11,630 bases of DNA from JAJPJX01 sp964568355 (GTDB lineage Bacteria; Acidobacteriota; Terriglobia; Bryobacterales; Bryobacteraceae). Every line of letters starts with the position of its first letter. Position 1 is the first letter of the stretch. The notes below the pieces were generated by a model. That model did no database searches. It was not told where the DNA came from and was given only the letters and a program-made list of their open reading frames with translations. The DNA is taken from contig CAZMRK010000778.1 of assembly GCA_964568355.1 (NCBI GenBank), positions 1-11,630 of the forward strand, in the 5' to 3' direction. Both the position numbers and the translations under genes were made by a program. Below are positions 1-7,239 of this stretch, piece by piece.

Positions 1-312
1 CAAGACCGCATCGATGTCCTTCTGCGCCAGCAACTCTTTCAGGTCGCGATAGACGCGCGCCTGCGCCGCGCCGGGGATTACGGTTTTGGCCCGGTCGATC
101 CGATCCGGGTAAATATCACAGATCGCGGTGAGCCGCGCCCGCGTGTCGCGAGCCATGTGTCCGCCCACATAGCTGCCTCTGCCGCCGGTTCCGATAACGC
201 CGAAGGACACCGCCGAGTTGGCCGGGGAGCCGAACACGGTCTCCGGCTGCAGAATCATGAGGTTTGCCGCCGCCGCGCCCGCCACTGCCTGACGCCTGGT
301 AAGATTCGCCAC
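1..312 (-). CDS. Gfo/Idh/MocA family oxidoreductase, Tat-exported, N-terminal part
   Basis: This is the first 104 codons of a gene that continues past the left edge. Residues 4-27 look like a twin-arginine signal: a TRRQ motif at 5-8, an Ala-rich hydrophobic stretch, then a polar region. A nucleotide-binding Rossmann start follows: VSFGVIGTGGRG at 35-46 with the GxGGxG loop, then a second strand ending in the acidic AICD at 63-66, and YRDLKELLAQKDIDAV at 88-103, typical of the family. Members use NAD(P) to oxidise or reduce sugars and related polyols, and Tat-exported versions are common in Acidobacteria and Planctomycetes. The GTG start is chosen because AAGGAGG lies 4 bases upstream and the same frame meets a TGA upstream with no other start codon between. 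Substrate and the C-terminal domain are not visible. It is transcribed divergently from the TonB-dependent receptor. Confidence 0.9.
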   Translation of the reverse strand, partial: MANLTRRQAVAGAAAANLMILQPETVFGSPANSAVSFGVIGTGGRGSYVGGHMARDTRARLTAICDIYPDRIDRAKTVIPGAAQARVYRDLKELLAQKDIDAVL

Positions 313-316
313 AACG

Positions 317-323
317 CCTCCTT
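317..323 (-). promoter_or_regulatory. Ribosome binding site deciding a GTG start
   Basis: On the minus strand this reads AAGGAGG, a near-perfect Shine-Dalgarno, 4 bases before the GTG at 312-310. It decides the start of the Gfo/Idh/MocA gene, which has no ATG in frame near this point. Confidence 0.8.
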
Positions 324-341
324 CCTGCCACTTTACATCTA

Positions 342-353
342 TTCAGATCTGAA
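342..353. promoter_or_regulatory. 12-bp perfect palindrome, possible operator
   Basis: TTCAGATCTGAA is its own reverse complement. It lies 30 bases upstream of the GTG start of the Gfo/Idh/MocA gene, where a repressor site would sit. No regulator gene is in the window and the function is inferred from position only. A 12-bp palindrome is expected a few times per window this size, so the location carries most of the weight. Confidence 0.3.
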
Positions 354-373
354 AAACGTAAGGGGGCAGAGGC

Positions 374-448
374 TGTCTGCAACGGACGGCCGGCGAGACA
401 GTTTCTACCGTGTCCCCGACCTTTTTGTAACGACAGATTGACATTGTC
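374..448. promoter_or_regulatory. Cluster of GACA/TGTC half-sites in a divergent intergenic region
   Basis: Six copies of GACA or its complement TGTC begin at 374, 397, 411, 432, 440 and 445, several arranged as inverted pairs. CTGTCT (373-378) faces AGACAG (396-401), CGACA (431-435) faces TGTCG (445-449), and GACATTGTC (440-448) is a nine-base near-palindrome. About 0.6 copies would be expected by chance in 80 bases. Arrays of half-sites of this kind can bind a dimeric regulator serving one or both flanking genes. This is inference from the pattern; the motif is not one I can tie to a named protein. Confidence 0.3.
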
Positions 449-472
449 GCTGCACACTGGGAGGCAGACGTT

Positions 473-526
473 ATGAAGATCACGCCGGCGGATCTGGTGA
501 CTTCCATTCATTGCGCCGGGGTTTAA
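473..526 (+). CDS. Possible 17-residue leader peptide upstream of the TonB-dependent receptor
   Basis: An ATG at 473 has GGGAGG at 459-464, eight bases upstream, which is a better ribosome site than that of the large gene that follows. It opens a frame of 17 residues, MKITPADLVTSIHCAGV, ending at TAA 524-526. The stop is 50 bases before the receptor ATG at 577. It may be a translated leader peptide, the remnant of a longer gene, or chance. The peptide has no runs of one amino acid as in classical attenuators, and I recognise no homologue. Confidence 0.25.
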   Translation: MKITPADLVTSIHCAGV

Positions 527-576
527 ACGTCTTGTAATCGACCCTTGCTAGGCTATCGCGAAAGGTCCATCCAGAC

Positions 577-3500
577 ATGAAGAGACACCTGTTGTTAGTG
601 GCTATGACTCTATTCGCTTCTGTGGTCCCGGCGCTGCCGCAGACGGCAACCGGAACGATCGTAGGAACGGTTATGGATCCGAGCGGGGCTGCGGTTGGCA
701 GTGCCAAGATCGTGGTCACGAATGCGAGCACGAGTGCCCGGATCGAAGTGAGTTCCAATGCCCAGGGCGAGTACACCGCACCGCTGCTCTCGCCGGGAAG
801 TTACAGCGTGGCGGTCTCAGCTACAGGCTTTAAAGCTTACGAACAGACGGGCATCCGGGTTCAGGTTCAGCAGCAGGCAAGAATCGACATCGTGCTGCAA
901 GTAGGCGCCCTCTCCGACAGTATCCAGGTTACGGCGGACGCGGCCGTGGTGGAAGCGACGACGTCCTCGATCGGAAAGGTCGTGGACAACAAGCGGATCG
1001 CAGAGTTGCCGCTCAACACGCGCAATGTCTATACCCTTGTAAATCTCACGCCGGGGCTTGCGGGCAGCATCGGCAATGCCCACAACGGGGTTAGCTTCAG
1101 CGTCAACGGGTCTCGCGGGGGCACCTTCGATGTGCTGGTGGACGGATCGAGCGCCGCGTTCCCGACGGTCAACGGATTCGCCGGCGTCTCGGTATTCCCT
1201 TCCGTGGACGCCGTCGCCGAATTCAAACTGCAGGCGCAGAACTTCCCAGCCGAGTTTGGACGTAGCATGGGACCAGTTCTCAACCTGGTCTACAAGTCCG
1301 GCGGCAACGAATTTCACGGCAGCGCGTTCGAGTTTTTGCGCAACTCCGTGCTGGACGCGAACAATTTCTTTTCCAATTCGCGCGGCGTATCGCTGCCAAG
1401 CTTCAAGCGCAATCAGTTTGGCGGCAGTATCGCCGGACCGATCCGGCGCAACAAGCTATTCTTCCTGTTCGCCTATGAAAGTCTGCGTGAGCGCAGCTTT
1501 TCTTCCACTACCACAACGGTCCCCACGGAGCGCGAACGGATCGGGGATTTTTCACAGACCCGCGCCACGGCGACCCAGGGGATCAGCCTCTTCGATCCCT
1601 TCACCACACGCGCCAACCCCAACGGCGGAGGCTACGTGCGCGATGCGTTCCCCGGCAATGTCATTCCGCAGAGCCGGTTTGACGCCGTGGCACGCAACGT
1701 AGTCAAGTATTGGCCGGCGGCGAACCAGCCGGGCGACAGCATCGGCAGGAACAATTTCTATAACGTCGGATCGGCCCGCAACAACACGGACAATTGGGAT
1801 ATCCGTGTCGACAACAACATTTCGGAGAGGCAGCGCATTTTTGGACGCTTTTCGTACCGCCGCTACTTCAATGGGCCGCCGCAACTCTTCCCCGGTGATA
1901 CCGGCATTGCCGAAGGCCGCATCAACAACAACGATTTCGGCCGGAACGCCGTGGTGGACTACACCAATACACTCTCTCCGAACGCTCTGGTGAATGTGCG
2001 GCTTTCGTTCGCGCGCAACCGGTTTCTCTACGACAATCAAGGTCTGGGATTCGTTCCCTCCAGCCTGGGGCTACCGAAGTCTCTGGATAGCGCAGTCGAT
2101 CGCCTGATGTTCCCGGCTTTCAGCGTGAGCACCGAGGTCAGCCTCGGCGGAGGCGACCATCGCCAGAGCGGCTTCAACAACTACGGCCTGGCCGGTAGTT
2201 TTACCAAGTTGACCGGGAAGCACACCATCAAAAGTGGATACGAAGGGAGGATGCTGCGCATTAACGTCTGGGAGGCCCGTGCCGCGGGTACGTTTAACTT
2301 CACTGCCGCCATGACCCAAGGACCAAACCCGGCGGTGAGCAGTTCGAGCGCGGGCTTCGGCTTCGCTTCGTTTCTGCTGGGCGCCGGCAGTTCCGGCAAT
2401 TTCTATCAGAACTGGAAGAACGTCGCTTCCCAAAGCTTCTACCACGCTTTTTACATTCAGGACGACTGGCGGGTTACCAAGAAGCTCACGCTGAACATCG
2501 GCCTGCGGTATGACTTCGATACGCCGCGCACAGAGCGCTACAACCACATGAGCTGGTTCGATCCTTCCGTCCAATCGCCGCTCTCGAGTGTGCCGGGTTA
2601 CTCCGACCTGACCGGGGCGCTTCGCTTCGTCGGGGCAGACGGGAATCCCAGAACGCAGTTCGATGGCGACTGGAACAACCTGGCACCCCGCCTCGGGCTG
2701 GCCTATCAGGTCGACCGGAAGACCGCGATTCGCGCTGCTTTCGCACAACTGTTTGGTCCCAGCACCCTGGCCGGGCAAGGCACGGTCGGGCCTTACGGAT
2801 TCCGGGTCGAGACCACCTGGCTCACCAGCCTCGATGGTTTCACGCCGCTCAACCTCCTCAGCAATCCGTTTCCAGGCGGCTTCCCGCCTGTCCCCGGCTC
2901 CTCGCTCGGCGCAGCCACTGCCCTCGGCAGCCTCATCGAAGCGCCATTGCGCAACACAAACACGCCCTACACACTGCAGTACAATTTCACGGTGCAACGG
3001 GAGTTGCCGGGTGGAATCCTGCTGGAAGCGGCATATGTGGGGAACCGGGGACGGCAGCTATCGCGCGGCGGCGAGGGCGGTTTCACGCTGAATCAACTGA
3101 ATCCTGTGTATCTCAGCATGGGCGCACAGCTCAACCAACTGGTGGACAACCCGTTCTACGGACAACCCAATGTGGGAGGCGTGATTGCGCAAAAGCAGGT
3201 CAGCCGGGCACAACTGTTGCGGCCCTATCCGCAGTACGACACGATTCACCCGCTTTTCTCGCAGGGCGCCACGTCGGACTATAACGCGCTGCAGGTTACG
3301 TTCAGCCGGCGATTCTCGAAAGGGCTGACCTTTGAAGGCAACTACACCTGGGCCAAGGCGCTTGATACCGGCACAGGCTATCAGGACAGCTACGACGTGC
3401 TGGGATCGCGCGGTGTTTCGAGCGTCGACTACCGCCACCGCCTGGTATACAGCGGCGTCTACGAGTTGCCCGTGGGGCGCGGCCGGCCGCTCGGGGCGCA

Positions 3501-3984
3501 CCTGTCGCGACTGGCTGACGCGTTCCTCGGCGGATGGCAATTGAACGGCATTCTGACAGTGCAATCCGGCGACCCGCTCGGTATCAGCGCTTCCGGCACG
3601 GCGGTTCTCTTCAGCGAGGCGTCGCGGGCCAACACCAACGGCGGCAACCCGAACCTGAGCGGAGATGCGCACCAACGCCTGAACCGCTGGTTCGACACCA
3701 GCGTGTTCAGCCAGCCGGCGCCTTATACTCTCGGCAACCTCAGCCCCCTGGTCACGAACCTGCGGAATCACTATACGAACAACCTCGACCTTTCGATTTT
3801 CAAGCAGTTTCAGATCACCGAAAAGGTGCGGCTGCAGTTCCGCACGGAGGCCTTTAATGCCTTCAACCGGGTTCGATTCTCCTCGCCCAATACCAATGTC
3901 AACGGAGGCGCGAACTTCGGGACGGTTACCGCGCAGTCGAACGCGCCACGGCAAATGCAGTTCGGTTTGAAAGCGATCTTCTGA
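577..3984 (+). CDS. TonB-dependent receptor with N-terminal carboxypeptidase-regulatory-like domain (Oar-like)
   Basis: A complete outer-membrane protein of 1135 residues. Residues 1-22 are a Sec signal peptide (MKRHLLLVAM start, hydrophobic core, PALPQ before the cleavage zone). Residues about 25-108 form a carboxypeptidase-regulatory-like beta domain (GTIVGTVMDPSGAAV, then GEYTAPLLSPGSYSV and the ATGF turn). Residues about 128-245 are the plug, with FSVNGSRGGTFDVLVDG at 174-190 and a VAEFKLQAQNFPAEFGRS stretch near 213-230. The rest is a large beta-barrel rich in aromatic, Asn and Gly residues, ending in FGLKAIF with the C-terminal Phe expected of barrel proteins handled by the BAM machinery. 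Proteins of this build import or bind large substrates using the TonB system; many paralogues occur in Solibacteres. No substrate can be read from the sequence. The ATG has only a weak site (GAAAGG, 11 bases away), but the signal peptide supports it. Confidence 0.93.
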   Translation: MKRHLLLVAMTLFASVVPALPQTATGTIVGTVMDPSGAAVGSAKIVVTNASTSARIEVSSNAQGEYTAPLLSPGSYSVAVSATGFKAYEQTGIRVQVQQQARIDIVLQVGALSDSIQVTADAAVVEATTSSIGKVVDNKRIAELPLNTRNVYTLVNLTPGLAGSIGNAHNGVSFSVNGSRGGTFDVLVDGSSAAFPTVNGFAGVSVFPSVDAVAEFKLQAQNFPAEFGRSMGPVLNLVYKSGGNEFHGSAFEFLRNSVLDANNFFSNSRGVSLPSFKRNQFGGSIAGPIRRNKLFFLFAYESLRERSFSSTTTTVPTERERIGDFSQTRATATQGISLFDPFTTRANPNGGGYVRDAFPGNVIPQSRFDAVARNVVKYWPAANQPGDSIGRNNFYNVGSARNNTDNWDIRVDNNISERQRIFGRFSYRRYFNGPPQLFPGDTGIAEGRINNNDFGRNAVVDYTNTLSPNALVNVRLSFARNRFLYDNQGLGFVPSSLGLPKSLDSAVDRLMFPAFSVSTEVSLGGGDHRQSGFNNYGLAGSFTKLTGKHTIKSGYEGRMLRINVWEARAAGTFNFTAAMTQGPNPAVSSSSAGFGFASFLLGAGSSGNFYQNWKNVASQSFYHAFYIQDDWRVTKKLTLNIGLRYDFDTPRTERYNHMSWFDPSVQSPLSSVPGYSDLTGALRFVGADGNPRTQFDGDWNNLAPRLGLAYQVDRKTAIRAAFAQLFGPSTLAGQGTVGPYGFRVETTWLTSLDGFTPLNLLSNPFPGGFPPVPGSSLGAATALGSLIEAPLRNTNTPYTLQYNFTVQRELPGGILLEAAYVGNRGRQLSRGGEGGFTLNQLNPVYLSMGAQLNQLVDNPFYGQPNVGGVIAQKQVSRAQLLRPYPQYDTIHPLFSQGATSDYNALQVTFSRRFSKGLTFEGNYTWAKALDTGTGYQDSYDVLGSRGVSSVDYRHRLVYSGVYELPVGRGRPLGAHLSRLADAFLGGWQLNGILTVQSGDPLGISASGTAVLFSEASRANTNGGNPNLSGDAHQRLNRWFDTSVFSQPAPYTLGNLSPLVTNLRNHYTNNLDLSIFKQFQITEKVRLQFRTEAFNAFNRVRFSSPNTNVNGGANFGTVTAQSNAPRQMQFGLKAIF

Positions 3985-3996
3985 GCTGCGCAGGTT

Positions 3997-5634
3997 CTAG
4001 CGAATTGCCGTGCGGAGTGTCTCGCCGAGCTGATAGTCCACCAGGCCGCGGGCGGAACCTCCGCCGACCTGCGGCATATCGAAACCGGCGCGCCGGTCGG
4101 GACGCTGCGAAATCTGAAGGATCAGCGTACCGCCGGGCACGTTGGTCAATGACGGGGAGGGCGGCATCTGCCGCATCAGCGATGCGGGAATCGTCAGCTT
4201 GCCGGCACTTGCCGGGGCGCGGCAGGTCAGTCCGACGGCCAGATAAGTGCCAGGCAGGGATTGTGCGAAATAGGAGCTGGAAAGCGACACCGTCATGACG
4301 TCTTTGGACGAGTATCCATCCGGCTGCCAGGTGATCGTCTGGTCCTGGGAGCGGTCGACCATCGCCAGCGCTGCGCGATTGGTCCAGCGCACCGGTGGCG
4401 GCAAGGAAGAGGAAACCTGGAATGGACCGAAGTTTGCACCGCCGGGAACCGTGAGCTGCCACGCGCCCGGTACCAGGAAGGCCGCCGGCAACTGCGCCGG
4501 ATCGGCTACCGCGGCAGGCGGGGACAGCAGGCTGCTATAGACACCCCGCAGGTCCGCGGAATTGGTCAGGCTCAGAGCCTTGCCGGGCCCCTGCAGGGTA
4601 AGTGGCGAGCCTGCATCTCCGTCCTGCGCGTTGAGGAATTGCGGCAGTGTCGAGGGGTTCACGAGCGCACAGCGGAAGTAGGCTTCGTCGGTGGTTTGCG
4701 GCTGGGCCAGCAGGGCGATATCGCCGGGCATCCTCAGGAGCATTTCGAGGCCGGCCGACTCGTTTCGCGTGTAGGTATTTTCCGTGGTGGCGCTGCCGGA
4801 AGAGGGATCCACCCTGCTGCGCATCGTCAGCAAGCCCAGGCGGACTGCCTGGCCGGCGTCCAGCGACTGGAGGTCTGTCTGGCTCAGCCCAAAGGGATGC
4901 GCGCATGCGCCCGGCGCGATCGATTTGGCGATGCTGACCGTATTGCTGACACTGCCGCCGGTTCTGACCTGCACTGCCACATAGCAGCCGTCGGGGGCTT
5001 CGAGCGGAAGGGGTACGTTGATCTGGTCGAGGCCGGGATATCCGGGAGCCGGTCCGGCATAGCTGGGCACTGTCGCCATGCCGCCAACCTCGACGGAGAT
5101 GTCGCGCAGGGAGGTCTGTCCCAGCCCCGTGCCCCAGAGTGTCAGGTAATCCCCGGGCCGGGCCGGATTGGTGAGCTGGTTCAACACGGGCGCTTCCGAG
5201 GGAGAATCGTTTTGCGCCAGCGCCGGTCCGATCCCACTCGAATCCTGGGCAAACAGCCCGACTGCCGCGGGCACGATATCAATTTGCGCGGGGGCGCTGC
5301 GCTGCTCGCCGCTGATCAAGACGACTTGCGCTTTTCCGAATGGCGCGTCCTTGGGAACCAGAGCCCACACCGATCCCGTCGAGGCGCGCAGGATCGGGGC
5401 ATCCTGCTCGGACGAATTCAGCGAGGTAATTTTGACCTGCGCGGTCAGAAACCAGGGATTGACCACCACGGGGGCGCCGCGCACGATCTGGACGTTGATG
5501 ATTGATCCCGGAGCCGCGGCACTGAGCGGAAGTCCAAAGCTGCCGCTCGCTGCATTGGAAACCGATATCACGGTTGTCTGCGCCGCTGCCGCTGCGGCCA
5601 AAATCAGAATCAAACCGAATCGTAGAAAGAACAT
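3997..5634 (-). CDS. Secreted protein with N-terminal TIGR03437-type ('Solibacter uncharacterized') domain
   Basis: 545 residues with a Sec signal peptide (MFFLRFGLIL followed by an Ala run, cleavage probably near residue 19). Residues about 22-237 resemble the TIGR03437 beta domain: VSNAASGSFGLPLSAAAPGS at the start, PARPGDYLTLWGTGLG at 158-172, then YAGPAPGYPGLDQINVPLP at 192-210 and a final strand run with GCYVAVQVRTGG. This domain is widespread in Solibacter secreted proteins, usually at the C-terminus, and its role is unknown; it has an immunoglobulin/IPT-like look. The remaining 300 or so residues are not recognised. They are beta-rich with Pro and Ser, contain WTNRAALAMVDRSQDQTITW at 417-436, and lack obvious catalytic motifs. 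Stops of this gene and of the convergent receptor are only 12 bases apart. The start has a poor Shine-Dalgarno, but the signal peptide fits it. Confidence 0.85.
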   Translation of the reverse strand: MFFLRFGLILILAAAAAAQTTVISVSNAASGSFGLPLSAAAPGSIINVQIVRGAPVVVNPWFLTAQVKITSLNSSEQDAPILRASTGSVWALVPKDAPFGKAQVVLISGEQRSAPAQIDIVPAAVGLFAQDSSGIGPALAQNDSPSEAPVLNQLTNPARPGDYLTLWGTGLGQTSLRDISVEVGGMATVPSYAGPAPGYPGLDQINVPLPLEAPDGCYVAVQVRTGGSVSNTVSIAKSIAPGACAHPFGLSQTDLQSLDAGQAVRLGLLTMRSRVDPSSGSATTENTYTRNESAGLEMLLRMPGDIALLAQPQTTDEAYFRCALVNPSTLPQFLNAQDGDAGSPLTLQGPGKALSLTNSADLRGVYSSLLSPPAAVADPAQLPAAFLVPGAWQLTVPGGANFGPFQVSSSLPPPVRWTNRAALAMVDRSQDQTITWQPDGYSSKDVMTVSLSSSYFAQSLPGTYLAVGLTCRAPASAGKLTIPASLMRQMPPSPSLTNVPGGTLILQISQRPDRRAGFDMPQVGGGSARGLVDYQLGETLRTAIR

Positions 5635-5669
5635 GGGGTATCCGCTGACTATTATGCCGCGGTGTCATG

Positions 5670-5687
5670 CCGCCACCTAGCTGGCGG
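5670..5687. repeat. Inverted repeat between divergent genes
   Basis: CCGCCA and TGGCGG form perfect 6-bp arms around a 6-base loop. The repeat lies about midway in the 112-base gap between the TIGR03437-type gene (start 5634) and carbonic anhydrase (start 5747). It could be an operator for one or both promoters, or a chance hairpin in GC-rich DNA. No T-tract follows, so it is not an intrinsic terminator. No clear -35/-10 pair was found in the gap on either strand. Confidence 0.2.
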
Positions 5688-5746
5688 GATAGCCGCGCCC
5701 TCCTTCTCCCGTTTGCGCCGCTGAACTGCTATTGTGACGAAAGGCT

Positions 5747-6394
5747 ATGGACCGAATTCTGGACGGGTTGCTGCGCTTTCAGGCGGAGATCTTTCCGCAG
5801 GAAAAAGAGCTGTTTTCGCGCCTCGCGAGAACCCAGAACCCCCAGGCGCTGTTCCTCACCTGTTCGGACTCCCGCATTGTGCCGGAACTGATTACCCAGA
5901 CCCGTCCGGGCGATCTGTTCATTTGCCGCAACGCCGGAAACATCGCGCCGGCTTACGGTCAATCCACTGGCGGCGTCTCAGCCACCATTGAGTATGCTGT
6001 GCTGGCGCTAGGCGTGCGCGATATCATCATTTGCGGCCATTCCGATTGCGGTGCCATGAAGGCGCTGCTCTATCCCGAATCGCTGAGTTCGATGCCGGTG
6101 GTGGCGTCCTGGTTGAAGTATGCCGAGCGGGCGCGCTTCCTGGTCAGCGAGAACTATACGCACCTGGAGGGAGATGCCTTGCTGCGCGCGGTGACCGAGC
6201 AGAATGTGATCGCTCAAATCGATAACCTGCGTACGCATCCGTCGGTAGCCGCGCGGCTGCACAAAGGAGAGCTGACCTTGCATGGCTGGGTCTACGACAT
6301 CCCCCACGGGCAGGTATCGGCCTATGATCCGGGCGCCGGCCGCTTTGTACCCATCACCGAGGTGCAGAATACTGCGGGAACGGTGGTGCCGTAG
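5747..6394 (+). CDS. Beta-class carbonic anhydrase
   Basis: 215 residues, the normal length for a bacterial beta-carbonic anhydrase, which interconverts CO2 and bicarbonate in the cytoplasm using zinc. The catalytic set is intact: Cys39 and the Asp41-Arg43 dyad in TCSDSR, then His98 and Cys101 in GHSDCGAM. The zinc ligands are therefore Cys39, His98 and Cys101, with Asp41 as fourth ligand or gatekeeper. The conserved RNAGN (61-65) and STGGVSATIEYAV (73-85) segments are present. There is no signal peptide. The ATG sits 2 bases after GAAAGG, a tight spacing, but family alignment of the N-terminus favours it. A TSUP permease begins 7 bases after the stop, so the two are probably one transcript and may be translationally coupled. 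Whether it serves pH balance, carboxylase supply or transport is unknown. Confidence 0.95.
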   Translation: MDRILDGLLRFQAEIFPQEKELFSRLARTQNPQALFLTCSDSRIVPELITQTRPGDLFICRNAGNIAPAYGQSTGGVSATIEYAVLALGVRDIIICGHSDCGAMKALLYPESLSSMPVVASWLKYAERARFLVSENYTHLEGDALLRAVTEQNVIAQIDNLRTHPSVAARLHKGELTLHGWVYDIPHGQVSAYDPGAGRFVPITEVQNTAGTVVP

Positions 6395-6401
6395 CCGGAT
6401 A

Positions 6402-7175
6402 ATGATCTCTTTTTCTTTCAGTCATGCGGGAGCTGCCTTTGCCGCTGCCTTTGTGGCCGGAACGATCAATTCGGTCGCGGGCGGGGGGACGCTGGTCTCT
6501 TTTCCGACGTTGATGTGGCTCGGCCTACCGCCCGTGGTCGCGAACGCGACCAATACGGTCGCCATCTGGCCCGGCTCGCTGGGCGGCATGTGGGGATACC
6601 GACGCGAGTTGCAAACTGCGGAGCCTCGCATGTGGACTCTGGTCTGTCCCAGCCTGGCGGGCGGTTTGGCCGGCGCGCTGTTGCTGCGCTATACCCCGGC
6701 GGCGCTTTTCAATGTCCTGATCCCCTATCTCATCCTCTTCGCCACCTTTCTGTTCATGCTCCAGGGGCCGGTCCAGCGGATGCTCAAAACCGGCGGCCGC
6801 TTGGCTCATCGCTCGCCGCGGTGGTTCGCCGGCGCTCTGCTGTTTCAACTGATGGTGGGCATCTACGGCGGCTACTTTGGGGCGGGCATTGGCATCCTGA
6901 TGCTGGCCGCCTTGAGTATTCTCGGCCTTACCGACATCCACCAGATGAACGGCTTGAAGAATTTCTTCGCCCTTTCGATCAACGGGATCGCCGCCGTCTA
7001 TTTTGTCTGGGCCCGCATGGTGTCCTGGCCGGACGCCCTCATCATGGCGGTGGGTGCGGTAGCCGGCGGATACGGCGGGGCGGGAGTGGCCCGGCGCCTG
7101 GGCCGTACTGCCGTCCGGCGGGTGGTGATCGCCATCGGTTTCGGGATCGCCCTTTCGCTGTTTCTCCGCCGGTAG
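6402..7175 (+). CDS. TSUP (TauE/SafE) family membrane permease
   Basis: 257 residues, an integral inner-membrane protein with about eight predicted hydrophobic segments. The TSUP family transports sulfite, sulfonates and other small organic or inorganic anions, mostly as exporters. It shows the internal duplication of the family: VAGTINSVAGGGTLVSFP (18-35) plus the LGLPPVVANATNTVA run, matched in the second half by GIYGGYFGAGIGILMLAAL (153-171) with LGLTDIHQMNGLKN. I start the gene at ATG 6402, seven bases after the carbonic anhydrase stop. The frame is open further upstream, but that would run inside the preceding gene and replace a normal TSUP N-terminus with arginine- and proline-rich sequence. 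The Shine-Dalgarno is weak, consistent with coupling to the upstream gene. The substrate cannot be read from the sequence; carbonic anhydrase next door hints at an anion linked to bicarbonate or pH. Confidence 0.9.
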   Translation: MISFSFSHAGAAFAAAFVAGTINSVAGGGTLVSFPTLMWLGLPPVVANATNTVAIWPGSLGGMWGYRRELQTAEPRMWTLVCPSLAGGLAGALLLRYTPAALFNVLIPYLILFATFLFMLQGPVQRMLKTGGRLAHRSPRWFAGALLFQLMVGIYGGYFGAGIGILMLAALSILGLTDIHQMNGLKNFFALSINGIAAVYFVWARMVSWPDALIMAVGAVAGGYGGAGVARRLGRTAVRRVVIAIGFGIALSLFLRR

Positions 7176-7239
7176 CGACAGCCCGGCTCGCCCGCCTTGA
7201 GATCCATTGCCGGGTTAGGATACGCTTTGGCAGGGTGCC

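Noticed and set aside
438..443. TTGACA, a perfect -35 hexamer upstream of the receptor gene
   Set aside because: At 16-18 bases downstream there is only GC-rich sequence such as GAGGCA, with no plausible -10 box. It is also part of the GACA/TGTC cluster.
2071..2997. 308-codon minus-strand open frame inside the first receptor gene
   Set aside because: Its composition is that of an antisense shadow in GC-rich DNA, and the receptor frame is continuous across it.
4261..5505. Long open frame of 414 codons on the plus strand, opposite the TIGR03437-type gene
   Set aside because: The product is Arg/Gly/His-rich with no domain or signal. It is a shadow of the GC-rich minus-strand gene, whose signal peptide and domain are clear.
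6282..6401. Longer N-terminus for the TSUP permease, starting inside the carbonic anhydrase gene
   Set aside because: It would add 40 Arg/Pro-rich residues unlike the family and overlap a well-supported gene by 113 bases. ATG 6402 gives a normal TSUP N-terminus.
7197..7221. TTGAGA and TAGGAT as a promoter for the GH-like gene
   Set aside because: The spacer is only 13 bases, too short for a standard housekeeping promoter.
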